DNA of 64,000 bases from Phoenix dactylifera (Eukaryota; Streptophyta; Magnoliopsida; Arecales; Arecaceae), in the NCBI RefSeq assembly GCF_009389715.1, contig NW_024067782.1, positions 124,001 to 188,000 of the forward strand. The letters are read 5' to 3'. The translations under genes and the position numbers were made by a program. Each line of letters begins with the position of its first letter. The first letter of the stretch is position 1. Shown here piece by piece: positions 1 to 11,900 of the stretch. The notes under the pieces were generated by a model. It was not told where the DNA came from. It saw nothing but the letters and a program-made list of their open reading frames with translations, and did not search any database.

Positions 1-811
1 GTATGCGTAACGGCCGCATGATGGAACTCCGTATAAGAGCAGCCGCGCGCAACTCTCCTTCTTCTCGGGATGGTTCATCGAGTTCGGTCCGGTTCGTTGG
101 CAACGAAGGCCTCCTTCCTGCTTTTCTATGTTTCTCCTCCTCCTCAAACAAACCCCCATCTTTACTCTGGAAGGTCTGTTGTTGAACAACCCTTCTGCAG
201 CCATTGTTAGACGAAGACGTCGCCGGAGGAGAACTCGAGGGGTTCGGGGATCTTACTACGCTAAGGATTTCTTTTAATCATCTGGTGCCTTTCTCCTTCT
301 TTCTTTCCTTGTTCTTGTTCCTCTTCTTCCAGGTGGGTAATTCGGTGTTCTTCTTCTCTTTCTTCTCTCTCGATTTTGTTCTTTTTCCTTTCGAAGTGGG
401 AAGGAGCGTTGCTTTAAGGTTTATATGAAGAGGCTGGGATGATTCTTGGACCAGGGTTTGCTGCATTGTGAAGCAAAGATCGGCTATTTCTGACGGCCAC
501 CTGATCTTGGACGGTCTGCTTCCGTTCTGCAGGCAACCGATTGCAGCCCTTTGATTTGGCTGCAGAGAATCAGTAGGCTGGAAGCACAATGCTTGCTGTA
601 TTAAATGGTGAATCTGAGCCGCCTCATCCTCTTCCCTTCTTCACTTTTCTAATTTCTTTGTTCCTGATTTTATCTTCAAGGTTTCTTCAATTTCTTTTCT
701 GATCAGTTCTTCCCATGGCTCCGCGAATTATTCATAGAATTATCAATAGCAGCTAGGTAGGGTTTTGGGAACCCTAATTCTCAATTTTTCTAGTTTGTTG
801 TTGAAAATTAG
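1..811. other. Non-coding, pyrimidine-rich stretch without a recognised gene
   Basis: I see no protein family here. The sequence is rich in CTT/TTC runs and has splice-like motifs, for example a polypyrimidine tract followed by CAG around 330. It could be the 5' untranslated part and first intron of a plus-strand transcript, but no reading frame supports that. It ends at the left target-site copy of the antisense LINE. Confidence 0.4.
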
Positions 812-824
812 GGATTGTTTGCTT

Positions 825-2720
825 CTTTTTTTTTCTTTTTTTATTTGCTATAGTGGGCGCATCATACTATGTAAATACGGATAAACACCTAATAAAATCT
901 GAAAACAAAACATCACGAAGTGCTTTAAGCAGCTCTCTCTCTCTCTCGGGTCCATAGAGTACCGCCCGAATGGCAAACCACATAAGCTGCCACCAATCCG
1001 CAGCCCCATTGGCCTCCTTAAATAGATGTCGGGCCTGGAAGGCCTCCCCATCCCTCTCCATTGCTCAGATATTTCAAATCAGAAGGTGGTCCCCCCATCC
1101 CGCCCGGGCCTTCCTATATCCAACCTATCACAGTGGCCAAGTCATCCTCCAAAATGATAGAGCTGGCGTGCAGGATGCGTCGCACATATCGAAGATCTGC
1201 CCATGCAGCTCGCAACTCAGCATCAGGAACCGAGGTATCAGCTGTCTGACAACCACCCGCTGCCACCACCCTCGAACTTGGGTCCTTGATGACAAATTCC
1301 GTGCATCCTCGATGCCCTCCATCCACTACTGACCCATCGAGATTGACCTTAAGAAAACTTGAGGGTGGGGGCTCCCAAGTAAAGAACACAGTACGAGGTG
1401 CTACTTGAGTTGAAAAGGAGCCTCATATGTCCTGAGCTGTCAAACGCCCACCTGGATAGGTACCATCACTAAACTCCGTTGCCTGTATTTGTGCCCGCTC
1501 CGCTACAAACCTCGGAGACAAGTTGCATTCACTAAAGGTCCGAGCGTTCCTGGCCGGCCAGATCTGTTAAGTAATACAAGTAGCTCCAATGGCCACGGGG
1601 CGCTGCTGAGGGCTACTCGACCAGTGCCGGATAACCTGTAAAAACTGGTCCCGCATACCTCAGGCATCCTGTGGAAACCCTGAAAGATGCCAGGACCTCC
1701 TCGCCCACGCACACTGAAACAACACATGGTCAACTATCTCGTCGTCCCCACACAACGTACACTGGGGAGGTATCCTCGCCCCATGTCTGCTCAACAGCAA
1801 TTTTGTAGGAAGGCGGTCCCAGACTACCTTTCATAGAAACAATGCCAGTCTTGGGTGTAGACCTAACTGCCAGACCCAAGCACAATCAGGGCCTGCCTCG
1901 TGATCGTGCTGCTGTAGGGCCAGAGCGACAGCCCCCACCCTGACTCTGGTCCTACAGGATGATCGCCACACCCGGACATCCAATCCCCCACACCTTGGCA
2001 CTGGGAGAAACTGCATGCGCTCGGCAAGGGGGTCTCCAAATACCTGCCACAGCTTGTCCCCATCCCACTCCCCTCCTCTTGGGACGAGAAGGTCTCATAT
2101 TCGCAGTCCGTCATCCTCCTCTATCTATGCTAACCATAGTCGGCCATAAACTCAGGGGTAGGGCATCCACCCACGGGTCCCTCACCATATCGATACTCCT
2201 TCCATCACCAATCACCCATCTGGTATTTGCCCAAATAGATGGCAGATACCACCCAATCTCACGCCATTTAAAGGAGACAGTCCGTCTGCGCCGGGTCACC
2301 TCTGTTGGCCCCACACAACCATATCTCACCGCCATGACCTGACTCCATAACCCCTGAGGCTCCAGGACGAACCGCACCACGTGTCGGGCAATGATCGCCT
2401 CTCGCCTTACTCGAAGAGACTGCACTTCAAGGCCACCCTTCCGGAGAGGCCGGCAAATGCTCTCCTAGGCTACCAAATGCACCCCACGACCCCCTCCATA
2501 CGAACCTTATAGAAAACTCAGAAAAAGCCTCTCGATCTTGGTCAACACTGTCTGCGGTACCACCGTGTTGGCCATAAGGTATACGGGCATCGAGCTCAAC
2601 ACTGACCCAACCAACGTCAGTCTGCCCATTATGGAGAGAGACGACTCCCGCCAACCCTCCAGCCTGCCCTGAATCCGCTGCACCAAGCCGGAGCATTCCG
2701 AGACCCGCAGCCTCCTGCTA
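825..2720 (-). mobile_element. 5'-truncated, decayed L1-type LINE with target-site duplication
   Basis: Minus-strand reading shows the 3' half of a plant non-LTR retrotransposon ORF2. The order is the reverse transcriptase thumb (about 2690-2350, with motifs such as GRLEGW and WREI..W.IGDGRSI), a zf-RVT-like segment (about 1750-1500) and an RNase H-like domain (about 1390-1000, starting near KVNLDGSV and ending near KEANGAADWW). Stops and frameshifts interrupt it, so it is not functional. An A-rich tail (T-rich on the plus strand, 825-848) closes the 3' end. A perfect 13-bp duplication, GGATTGTTTGCTT, flanks it at 812-824 and 2721-2733. This proves target-primed insertion and fixes both ends. 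The 5' part of ORF2 and all of ORF1 are missing, as is usual for truncated LINEs. Confidence 0.88.
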
Positions 2721-3097
2721 GGATTGTTTGCTTGGGATTAGGGTTTATAACATTTTTTTAAAGGTTTGAATTTATTTCCTTCCAACATGTTCTCGGTTTC
2801 TTTGATTCGTCTCTCTTATTTTCTTTTTACTTCATTTTTTTCCCAAGTAATGAAAGTGTTGGTCTTGCATGAATTCCTCTTTTCTTCATTATTCTTTGTT
2901 GTTTCACTTCTTTTTTCACAAGAGCATGATTGGCTACAGCTTGAAAAATCCCCATTGTTACTCTGCAAATGGAAGTCCTTCTTCTTGCCACAACCTGGTT
3001 CTGGAAGCTGGTTTCTGTAATGCTGTTCCCCTTGCTTAGAGGCTGATCAGTGTTTATGTTTTGTTATCATTATTTATCTAAGTCTCCTTTTTTTCAG

Positions 3098-3729
3098 GAG
3101 TTGTAGGAGCTTCCCTAGAAATTTCTCTTGTGCTCGTACTAAACAAGGTTAGCCACTTCGACTTTCCCTTGACGGTGTCCTTTATCCCGTCTATAGCTAA
3201 TACAACCCTTTGATTATGATGTTGCTGCCTGTTGCATCTATTTTTCTTAATCTTTCTAGTTATCTCAGTAGAGTAGCGGTAATTTGCTCTATTTTGTGCT
3301 TTTATTCTTCAAGCATGTTGATCATATTATCGATTATCGATTGCTAGCAAGTGGTGGTGTCAAGGGCTACTGCATAAATTTCCACACAATCTGTTTGAAT
3401 TTGATTTGCCCTCTGTCCACTAGACCCATCCATGAAATAATCATTTTTTTAACATACCAGTATCATTTGTGTACAGGAATTAATTTTTTGACCACATATT
3501 CTTCATAGCAATTCCAAACAAAAGTGCAAACTTTTTCTATTCTTGTAAAATTAAATTTGGGAATTTTGTAGCTATCCTTGTCTATCATAAAAACTTATTT
3601 GATGATTAGATGGAAGCGGAAATAAAATGTTAAAAAGCATGTCCTCTGTAATCTAGAAGGTTTGTTGTTATGCAGGCTACTGCAGCCTCTGGAGATCGCA
3701 TAAGCTTTCGAGTAACTGGTACCAAATAA
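3098..3729 (+). other. Two possible exons of an unrecognised plus-strand transcript
   Basis: A polypyrimidine tract and CAG precede 3098, and the segment 3098-3147 ends in AAG followed by GT. A second segment starts after TGCAG at 3676 and runs to a TAA at 3727-3729. The reading frame GASLEISLVLVLNK in the first segment continues in phase into ATAASGDRISFRVTGTK in the second. I recognise no family. This could be the 3' end of a real gene, a non-coding RNA, or chance. Confidence 0.22.
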
Positions 3730-5078
3730 GCCTTTGCTCATATTCAAGCTCCAGATGCCATTTCTTTTTCTGTTTTCCTAGTTTATTTTGTTTGTTAAAT
3801 ATTATAAATTATTCTTTTATCAACAACTTATGAATTTTAATGTCAAGGGCATTTTTTCGGAAACTTCTAGAAGTATCTGTTTTTTGACGTTCATCATGGT
3901 AATCATGTGAAAGTCTGCCCCCTCCTAAAACAGTGATTCTCTTATTACTACATATGGCTTCTTCTTGGTGGTTGAGTTGGAGGTGGTATCTATATCCTAA
4001 TTTTCTTTTCTTATTTCTAATCAAAAATCAGGGAGGACTTACCCAGGAGGGGTTAGTCTTCTGGTGGTTCTGTTATGATCTGTGATGCGTAATCAGATCT
4101 GTTATCATTCTTTCCCTCATATTGCAATTACTTTCATCATCACCAAAACTTAAGCACTAAGATTAGAGGTGTCGAGCTGGTGAGGAAGGTTCAGAGTTTG
4201 GAGAGCAGTGAGTGTTTCGAAATCCTTCTTTTTTTGTTGGATAGTGCATTGGAGTATTACAGGTGCAGATCTCTGCTTTCTTGGACAAGGTATTATCAAA
4301 ATTTCTTCTTTTTTTTTGTTGCTATTTCCAAATTTGACAAATTTTCCTAGATTTGTATTTGAATTTCTAGTATTGGTTGAATAATGACTTATTCCAGTGG
4401 ATTTTTTCCTGGTTATTTCCAAGCACTGATAAGTTTCTCTAGATATGCTAATTTATTAACTAGTCTTGGCACGTATCATTTTTAGTTAATTTATTTTTTA
4501 TTTAGTTTGCTGAATGAATGCTTGAATCCTAATAAGCTGTAAATGCAATTGCAAAATATTCAGATCTATGACTGGACCAAGGGGTTTATATAATATATAT
4601 GGATCTTATAACGCATGAACAAACATTATGTCGGTTCACTATTGTACGCCATGAAATTACCTGTTTTGATATGCCATTCTGAAATTCAACTTGAATTGCA
4701 AAAGTTATTTAAGAACTGCATGAATACCATTGATATGTTTGTATATTAGGAATTAGACTTACTTTATTATGCAATTCTGGTTTCAGTTCTCATGTAGACT
4801 CTTCATAATGAAAAGCTTAGTAGCATAATTGTCATCCAGGTCTTTTTTACATCAAATGAGTGGTCAGATAGAGAAGAACTTTAAGTTGAAAACTTAGTAC
4901 AGGAATCAGTGTTCAGCTTAGTGAAATCATTTTTCCAAAGTGTAAATTCAGGACACCTTAAATCTGATTTTCCTTTTTCTTCATGTGGAACTCAATTTGA
5001 TATTCACTGCACTGCCTTGGGCTGATACTTTAAATCAAAAATTGTAAAAATTTCCTCCAAGTGGCAAAAGAAACGAGA

Positions 5079-5140
5079 AATCTATCTATCAATATCTATC
5101 TAATTATCTATCTATCTATATATATATATATATAAATATA
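5079..5140. repeat. ATCT/TA microsatellite
   Basis: Repeated ATCT units run into a (TA)n tract. This is a simple sequence repeat in non-coding DNA. Confidence 0.8.
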
Positions 5141-6779
5141 ATCAACCTTTTTTAACCTTTTGTTACTGCTTTCGTCGTCTTAGGTTAGGATTTAACCTCC
5201 TGCAACTACCTGCAGAATCACTGTTATAGACAATCCTGATTTATTGACCTTTTGTTCTTCTGATTCTTTTCTAATGTACCATGGGGAAAAATGTCTGCAT
5301 AAAAATACTAAAACAAGTTATTTTGGTTATTTTGTTATAGTAAGACAATTTTATATGACTATACTAGAATGATCTATATTCTTGTATTCTTCAATATCCC
5401 TATGTTTTTATTATTACTTGAGAAAGAATAATTTAACTAACAGAGCAAAATATTAAAGAGAGCAGCGATGCATTGAGATGTAGAACAAATGAAGCTTCCT
5501 ATTTTGGCAGCAAGCCTTCCAAATCTTTTCAGCAATTTTATGATCTCAAATGCTGTCTACATATTTTTTAAGTTATGCCAGAAGTGATGAGTAGTTTTGG
5601 ATGAATCCACCAATTCTCATCTGACTTATCAATATCTCTCCCGGCACTGTGTGATTAGATTGCTTATGCAATAAAATGAGGGTAAAATGAACGCTGCATA
5701 GGTGTTGCTAGGACTTAATGGGGTGATTTATTTAGCAAGAGCTTGGACCTTTTGGCATTCTGAGCTCTGGAATGGAGACATCCTGATCTAACAACAAACA
5801 GGGGTAGTGCTGGTCTACTGCCTTCCAAAAGCTTTTATGTCGAACATTGTACATTCCTATGATGCGTAGCTGCGCATAGTATACCTTCAAAGTTCAAAGT
5901 TGAAATACAGAGTAAGTGCTGCATGTACTCTGTATGGTTCTTTTTAATCATGGTCATATGCAAGGATACAAGATTAGCTTGCCTTGGCAAATTTTATAAT
6001 TTTGCATAAACTTGGGAAATCATTTAAGATCAGAAATTTAGGGAGAGAAAAATGGGCTGTGATTATTGCTAATGGGCAACTTGAATTTATAATAAGTTTT
6101 TTTTTTTTTTTTTGAGAGGGAAGTCATAAAAAATTAAGAATTGTATATGGAAAATCAGGAAGTATTTGTTTCCATATTATCTTGAAAGAAGTATATGTTT
6201 TAAGTGAAGCTGGAATTAAATAGATGGATAAATGAAAGAATCTCTAATTGAACAATGATCATGCATTTTCTAATAATATGGATAATTTTTTTATTGTGGC
6301 TGTAGTATGGTGGGGGGTTGAGGTAGGTTTTTTACTAGCTACTTTGCTGTATTTCTTCCTCCTATATCAATGCATTGTGGTGGTCGCAGGTAAGAAATGG
6401 TTTCGGGCAAACTTAGTTATTTACGCTGAAAAAATGTAGCACAAAGCTTTGCTGGTGCCAGATAAAATGGGGGGAAGTGTTATACTTTATGCTGGCATCT
6501 TGGCAGCTCACAGGTACTCCTCCAAGGTGGTATTGGCTCCAAAATAGCATTTCAGTTTTCAAACATGCCTACCTTGTTCGTACTATTCCTCATGCTGCAC
6601 ATTCTAACAACTCAGGCTTCTTACTTGAAGCAGCTTATCTCCTTCTTCTGCTTCCTACCTTTTTCCCCCTTTGTGGGCAGCTGCAGGGTCAAACCCTATT
6701 TTGAGGGGATGCTCCAGGAAACAGCAACCTGTGCTTAACTGACTTGCCGTGGCCCAATACCTCTGATTCATGGGCTCAT

Positions 6780-7345
6780 GGCTTATAGGGGGCATGACAG
6801 GTTTTGTGAGGCAATCCATCTTTTATCCATTACAGGTTCGTTGGATGCCCTGTGATATAGTGGAGATCAACTTTGATGACTCACATAAGGTTGGCCAAGC
6901 TGGTATTGGTTTTACCATTAGGGATCGCCTTGAGCGTCTCATTTATGCTGGATCTAGAATTTTACATGGTACTTATTTCCTTGGTTGAACTGAGAGCAGC
7001 TTGGGAAGCAATTAATGTGGCTATTTGAATAGATTATGGTTGGAGGGTGACTCCAATAGGGTGATAAAATGGATCAGTGCCCCTCATGATTGCTCAGCTT
7101 CTCACCATCCTTTGTTGCTAGACATTATTCCTTTCAAGGATCAGCTTCTGTATTCCAAAGTATCTCACTCCCATCTTTTGTGAAGCTAATCAACCAGCAG
7201 ATTGGCTAGCAGGAAAATATTCGATTTCGAGTTTCCTACTGACCCCTTACCTTCGCCGCCCCCAACCTATGGCAGATTTCTCCAAATATATTTTTCGAAT
7301 ATTTGAATCTCTTGAGACCTTAGTTTCCCACTGACAAAAAGAGGG
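6780..7345 (+). mobile_element. Decayed LINE 3' end (RNase H-like domain fragment)
   Basis: The plus-strand frame around 6860-6990 reads EINFDDSHKVGQAGIGFTIRD, the start of the RNase H-like domain found at the C terminus of plant L1 ORF2. After a frameshift near 6985 the frame reads ELRAAWEAIN, then LEGDSNRVIKWI, and finally EANQPADWLAGKYS around 7190. The order matches the same domain in the antisense LINE at 0.8-2.7 kb. Frameshifts and stops show it is dead. An A-rich run near 7335-7360 may be the old poly(A) tail. I could not find a target-site duplication. Confidence 0.7.
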
Positions 7346-8880
7346 AAAAAAAGAGAAAGAGGTTCATGATGAGAACATGTTCCCCTGTATTTAAGCTGTT
7401 TCCTTTGCACCCTTCAGATGACAAAGCCATGGAGGGTTTCTACCAAAGAAACTTCGCTATTCCATGGAATTACCATGGTTGGTTTGTGATGTGGAAGGTG
7501 GTGGACAGAGATTTCAGGTTTAAAAGGAGTTGATGCTCTTAGTGTGTACAGTTCCTCCTTCTCAGTTCACGAGCGACCAATCATCAGCTCATCCATATGA
7601 TGCTTGGCAGGTAATTTAGAAATGATACACTAGCAGTGAAGGCAAGCTGTGTTTTTTTTTTTAATATAGATTTTGGAAAAACTGAGAGGAAAATATTTGG
7701 CCGCTAAGTAACATAAAGAATATATCTACACACATTTCTCTCTCTGTATAATATATATATGTATACACGCACATATATGTGTGTGTGCACACACAATAAT
7801 GTACTTATGTAGAGTTTTCTCTCTCTATATAAATCTAATTTTCTGGGATATCTCAGTACCAACTGCTTTAAGGAGTTGGTTTTCTTTGACGCTGGAATCA
7901 AATTCGATCGAACAGAGTTTGCTGGACTGTCATGGCAAGCATCTGAAAGCTATGCATGGATCACAATGAGAAACCAGCTATGATCACATGATGTTGAATA
8001 AAAGAGTTCTTGTGAGAACCGCCGTTGTGCTTCGTACCCCACACCACAAACGGTTCGCCCGTTGGGAAGCTGTCATACTTGGGAGCGAAGAGCTTAACAC
8101 CAACCATTTGGGCTTTAATTGGAGTTTGTACTGTTTTTTTTTGGCATTGGTACTGTGTCATGCAGCCACTTATATTTTCACAGATTATCGCGATCAATAT
8201 GACACGCATACAAAGTCAAGCATTAAAGAGCTTGCAGGAGTCAATTACCGAAAAAAAGAGCTTTGCAGGAGTGTGCCAGGGGAGCTCAGGAATCATTATG
8301 TGACATGCTAACAATGACAGCATAATAATATTCGGGTTGCCGTGATTAGGTTACCAAAGCCAGCATAAAATATTAATTGACCTAATAACCAAATTAACAA
8401 TTGCGCAAAAACATGTTATGAAGTAATGGAAGTGATGAAAACAAATTAACAAAACATGTTTCTTTGTCCTCAGAGTAAATCATGGAGCTTTGGGACCACT
8501 CTTAACATAATTCAACCAATGCCTCCTTGAAAGGTTCCCATTATCCATAAGAAGAATTCGGATCAAGCAGTGAAATAGAAAGTATTATACATGAAAAGGC
8601 ATAAAATCAATTATCCTGTTATTCATCGATATATACCTCACAAATCTAGAAACCTGGCAACACACGCAACCATTATCATTCTGATGTTCAGCATGTCAAA
8701 TATGATGAGCCAAAAGAAAATGAGCAATCAAACGAAATATTTTTCTTAATCCTCACTGAAAATCAGACCAAATTTTAAACAAAATGGTAGCCTTGTTCAG
8801 GTTATTATGGTTCTTAGCTTGGCCTTGGAATCGGCCAAGCATATGACACGAACACTGAATTAAAAACAGTCAATGTGAAA
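7346..8880. other. Non-coding region with AT/GT/CT simple repeats
   Basis: TA, CA/TG and CT simple repeats cluster around 7730-7830. Both strands stay open for about 80-100 codons between about 7960 and 8310, without start context, splice logic or a recognisable family. I treat these as chance openings. The end of this stretch is probably the 3' UTR of the NDUFS5 gene. Confidence 0.35.
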
Positions 8881-8938
8881 CACAAGCATCCGCTCAACAA
8901 TTAGTCCTCAGCATGGTAATAGATACTTGTGATGACTG

Positions 8939-11900
8939 CTAATGATGAGTGTTCGTACCACGCTCTTCAGCTTCCTCCTCAGCCTTCCTTGCAGCTGCTC
9001 TGATTTGACGTTGCTCCTCTTTATAAATTCTGTTTCTTCGTTGGAACTGCAACAAATTTCACTTAGTTAAGGCAGGAATTGTATCTAGAACTTTTATTAT
9101 CTTCATAATATCGTCCATAAGTAAAAGACATGCAGCTTCATGCTTGTATTTCATCAAGGATCTTTACAGTATATCGGAGCTGATATTATTACCCCTAGAA
9201 ACACAGATAGGTGCAAGCTTCTAATGTCTAAGACCCTAATCCCCTCCTGTCAGTTTTAACCATGCTGAAAATTGAAAGGTAGAGCAGTGAGTTCTAACAT
9301 TACAACTGTCAGATAATTAGCACCTGGTTTTCAGATGTGGACATGACTATTCATCGAAAATGTTATTAACAAAAAAACATTTTTTTCAATACTCGTGCAA
9401 TTTTTTTAATCATGAAATGTAATTTATTTGGTAGCTCCATCATGTCAAGTTTCCCAGCATTTACCAACTGATGTCATTAAACTTGTCTTGGGTTTTACGT
9501 ACGCATATTAAATGACTCAGAGAGTTTCCAGTACCATATTGTTCCAAGGAAGACCATAGATAAGACATTATGGAAATAGACATGCAATCAGAATTCTCAT
9601 TTCAGGCAATTATTATTTGAAAAATCAGACTCTTTAACAGAAAGGTACATAAACTATCAAACACATTCAAAGCTCTCAAAATTTCTCATCCCACTCAAAG
9701 ATTTTACAGAGATGACATCTGCATGTTTTGACATCTATGCCTTCTAGTTCTTGTTTGTAATTTAAATATCAATAGTAAAAAGAAAAAGATGCGGCTAAGC
9801 AAGCAGCTCATGTGAATGTTACTTTGCAGGTAGTACTGAGAGCCACAGGAAGCCTCTTTTTATGCAATTGGGATCTTGGATCCACTTGTAGCTAAATGAT
9901 TTCTATGTTGCATAGAGCCACAGACATACAGTCATACAGACATGCTTGCTTAGCCATAGACATATACATGTGCCTACTTTACTAATTTCAGTTCTTATAC
10001 ATCTCTTCGTCATACATGTTTCTCTTTATATATGAAGACATGTGCTTATTTCTTATACCGACCCACCATGCAAGCTGATTCAGGAATTGCAGTTAAATGA
10101 AAGCCCCATAACGTAGAAGGGATTAGCATGGTTTGACAACTTTGTCAATCCATCATGAACCAACTAGTAGTTTTAATCAAATGATGCAGAACACAAAGTT
10201 TAATGTGCTAGTAAGTCTACTCAGATGACCATCGATATCCATGCATGGGGCTCTTACTAAAATGCCTATTTTCTGTACTTCCATGCCTCAATTGAAATTT
10301 CCATCATTCATTGCTTGTTCCTTATAAAAAAACATAACTTTAGGTGAGTGGAATATATTATGGCATAGCAACCTTTCAAATGAAACAATACGCTGTCATT
10401 GGATCATACACTCTCACTGGATCATGTTTAATTAACTCCTCTTCAATTAGGTGGTAGTAGTCGAAGACTGTAAATTTAAGTTGTTTGTTACCCCAGATCA
10501 AGATCTGATCTTAAGGAAGAGCTTGGAGGGGAACCGCAACATGTAGCTTTATGCTGCTACAACTGCATTGTCCTCTTCAATTGAAAAGCTAAACATTCAG
10601 AAATCTGTTGACTGATACATCAGGAGAAAAAAAGCGCATTTTGAAATCTTGCACTAATGAAGTTGTATACGAGGGTCAAAGAAAAAAATGGATAACACAA
10701 AATAATACAATCAAGATTGGAGATCATGTGTTAATGGTGAGACAAAACAGAAATTTGGGAACAAAAAGGATTACATCATTAAATCAATTTGCTGCAATTT
10801 TAATTTATTTTGCTCTCTTTTTCAGTTATTGCAGGTCTTCAATCTGATCAAGGTAAGAAAATTGTCTCCATTTTGGTCAAGCTTGTCAAGTTTCAACTTG
10901 CATTCAGAGTTGCAGTCAAAATTAAGAAATATGATGAATTAGGTTAGAAAAAATAAGAGAAAAACAAAATAAGCGAAGGAAACATATATTAAAACATATT
11001 GTATCGTTTGCAATAATACTAATTCTTGGATACTTGATAGTCTAAATATCTATAGCGGTAAAATATACTAACATAGAACTACATATGAATATGAAACTTG
11101 ATATAATCATTACCATTGTTTAAGCAGCAAGTCTCAACATAAAAATTATAGTATACTAAGTATGAAAAAGACCATGATTAGATGTACCTCATTTAAATGT
11201 CTTGAGGATTTAAGCTAAGATTAACAAATCCAAGCTCAAATCTTTGCATAGACTCCTTTTCTCCTGCTTCTTTTTGAAGATACGCTTATGAATCCAAAAT
11301 TATTCTCTATGTCTGGAAAAAGCAACCTTTTACTTAAACTTCTTGAAGTCAAACACTCAAATGTTTATAATCTTTAAAATCCCACAAAATATATGGTCAA
11401 TATCAAGAAAGTACTTATTTTAGATAGGTTAGATTTATCATTAATAAGTATTTTCCCTTTAACTAAAAACCCAAAGTTGATGCCATTAAGTCAATTTTAC
11501 TTATAGAAATGGAGAAATGGCAAAAAAATGTAAAAACAATTCCAAAAATGATATTAGATACCCATATTATGAATAAAAGCAGCAATATATAATCAGTTTC
11601 AGCCTGAAAATAGCAAAAACCACCAAAAGAGGATCAAACTTGGTCAATCTTGCTGAATTAAATCTAAACCAGCTCAGTTTGCTCAGTTTTGAATTGTTTC
11701 GAGCTGAAACCGGCCTGTTTTTGGCTGAAACATATCAGTTTCAGCCAAAATTTCAATCCTTGGATCTAATTTTATGTGTCTAGGCACATCATTTACATAT
11801 TTTAGGCATCTACTTTTTTGAATAACAGAGATTATATCACACCCTAGTCATTTTTAAGCTTTTATTTGTTTTTGTTTTACCAGGCAGCACCAGCTTACCT

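Larger units (their letters stand above)
2734..6779. other. Non-coding region, no gene recognised
   Basis: This AT-rich stretch has many stop codons in all frames. The only structured items are two short exon-like segments near 3.1 and 3.7 kb and an ATCT/TA microsatellite near 5.1 kb, listed separately. Confidence 0.4.

Noticed and set aside
7961..8311. Overlapping frames of 82-107 codons on both strands
   Set aside because: No family recognised, no promoter or splice context, open on both strands. Could be an old element fragment, but I cannot support it as a gene.
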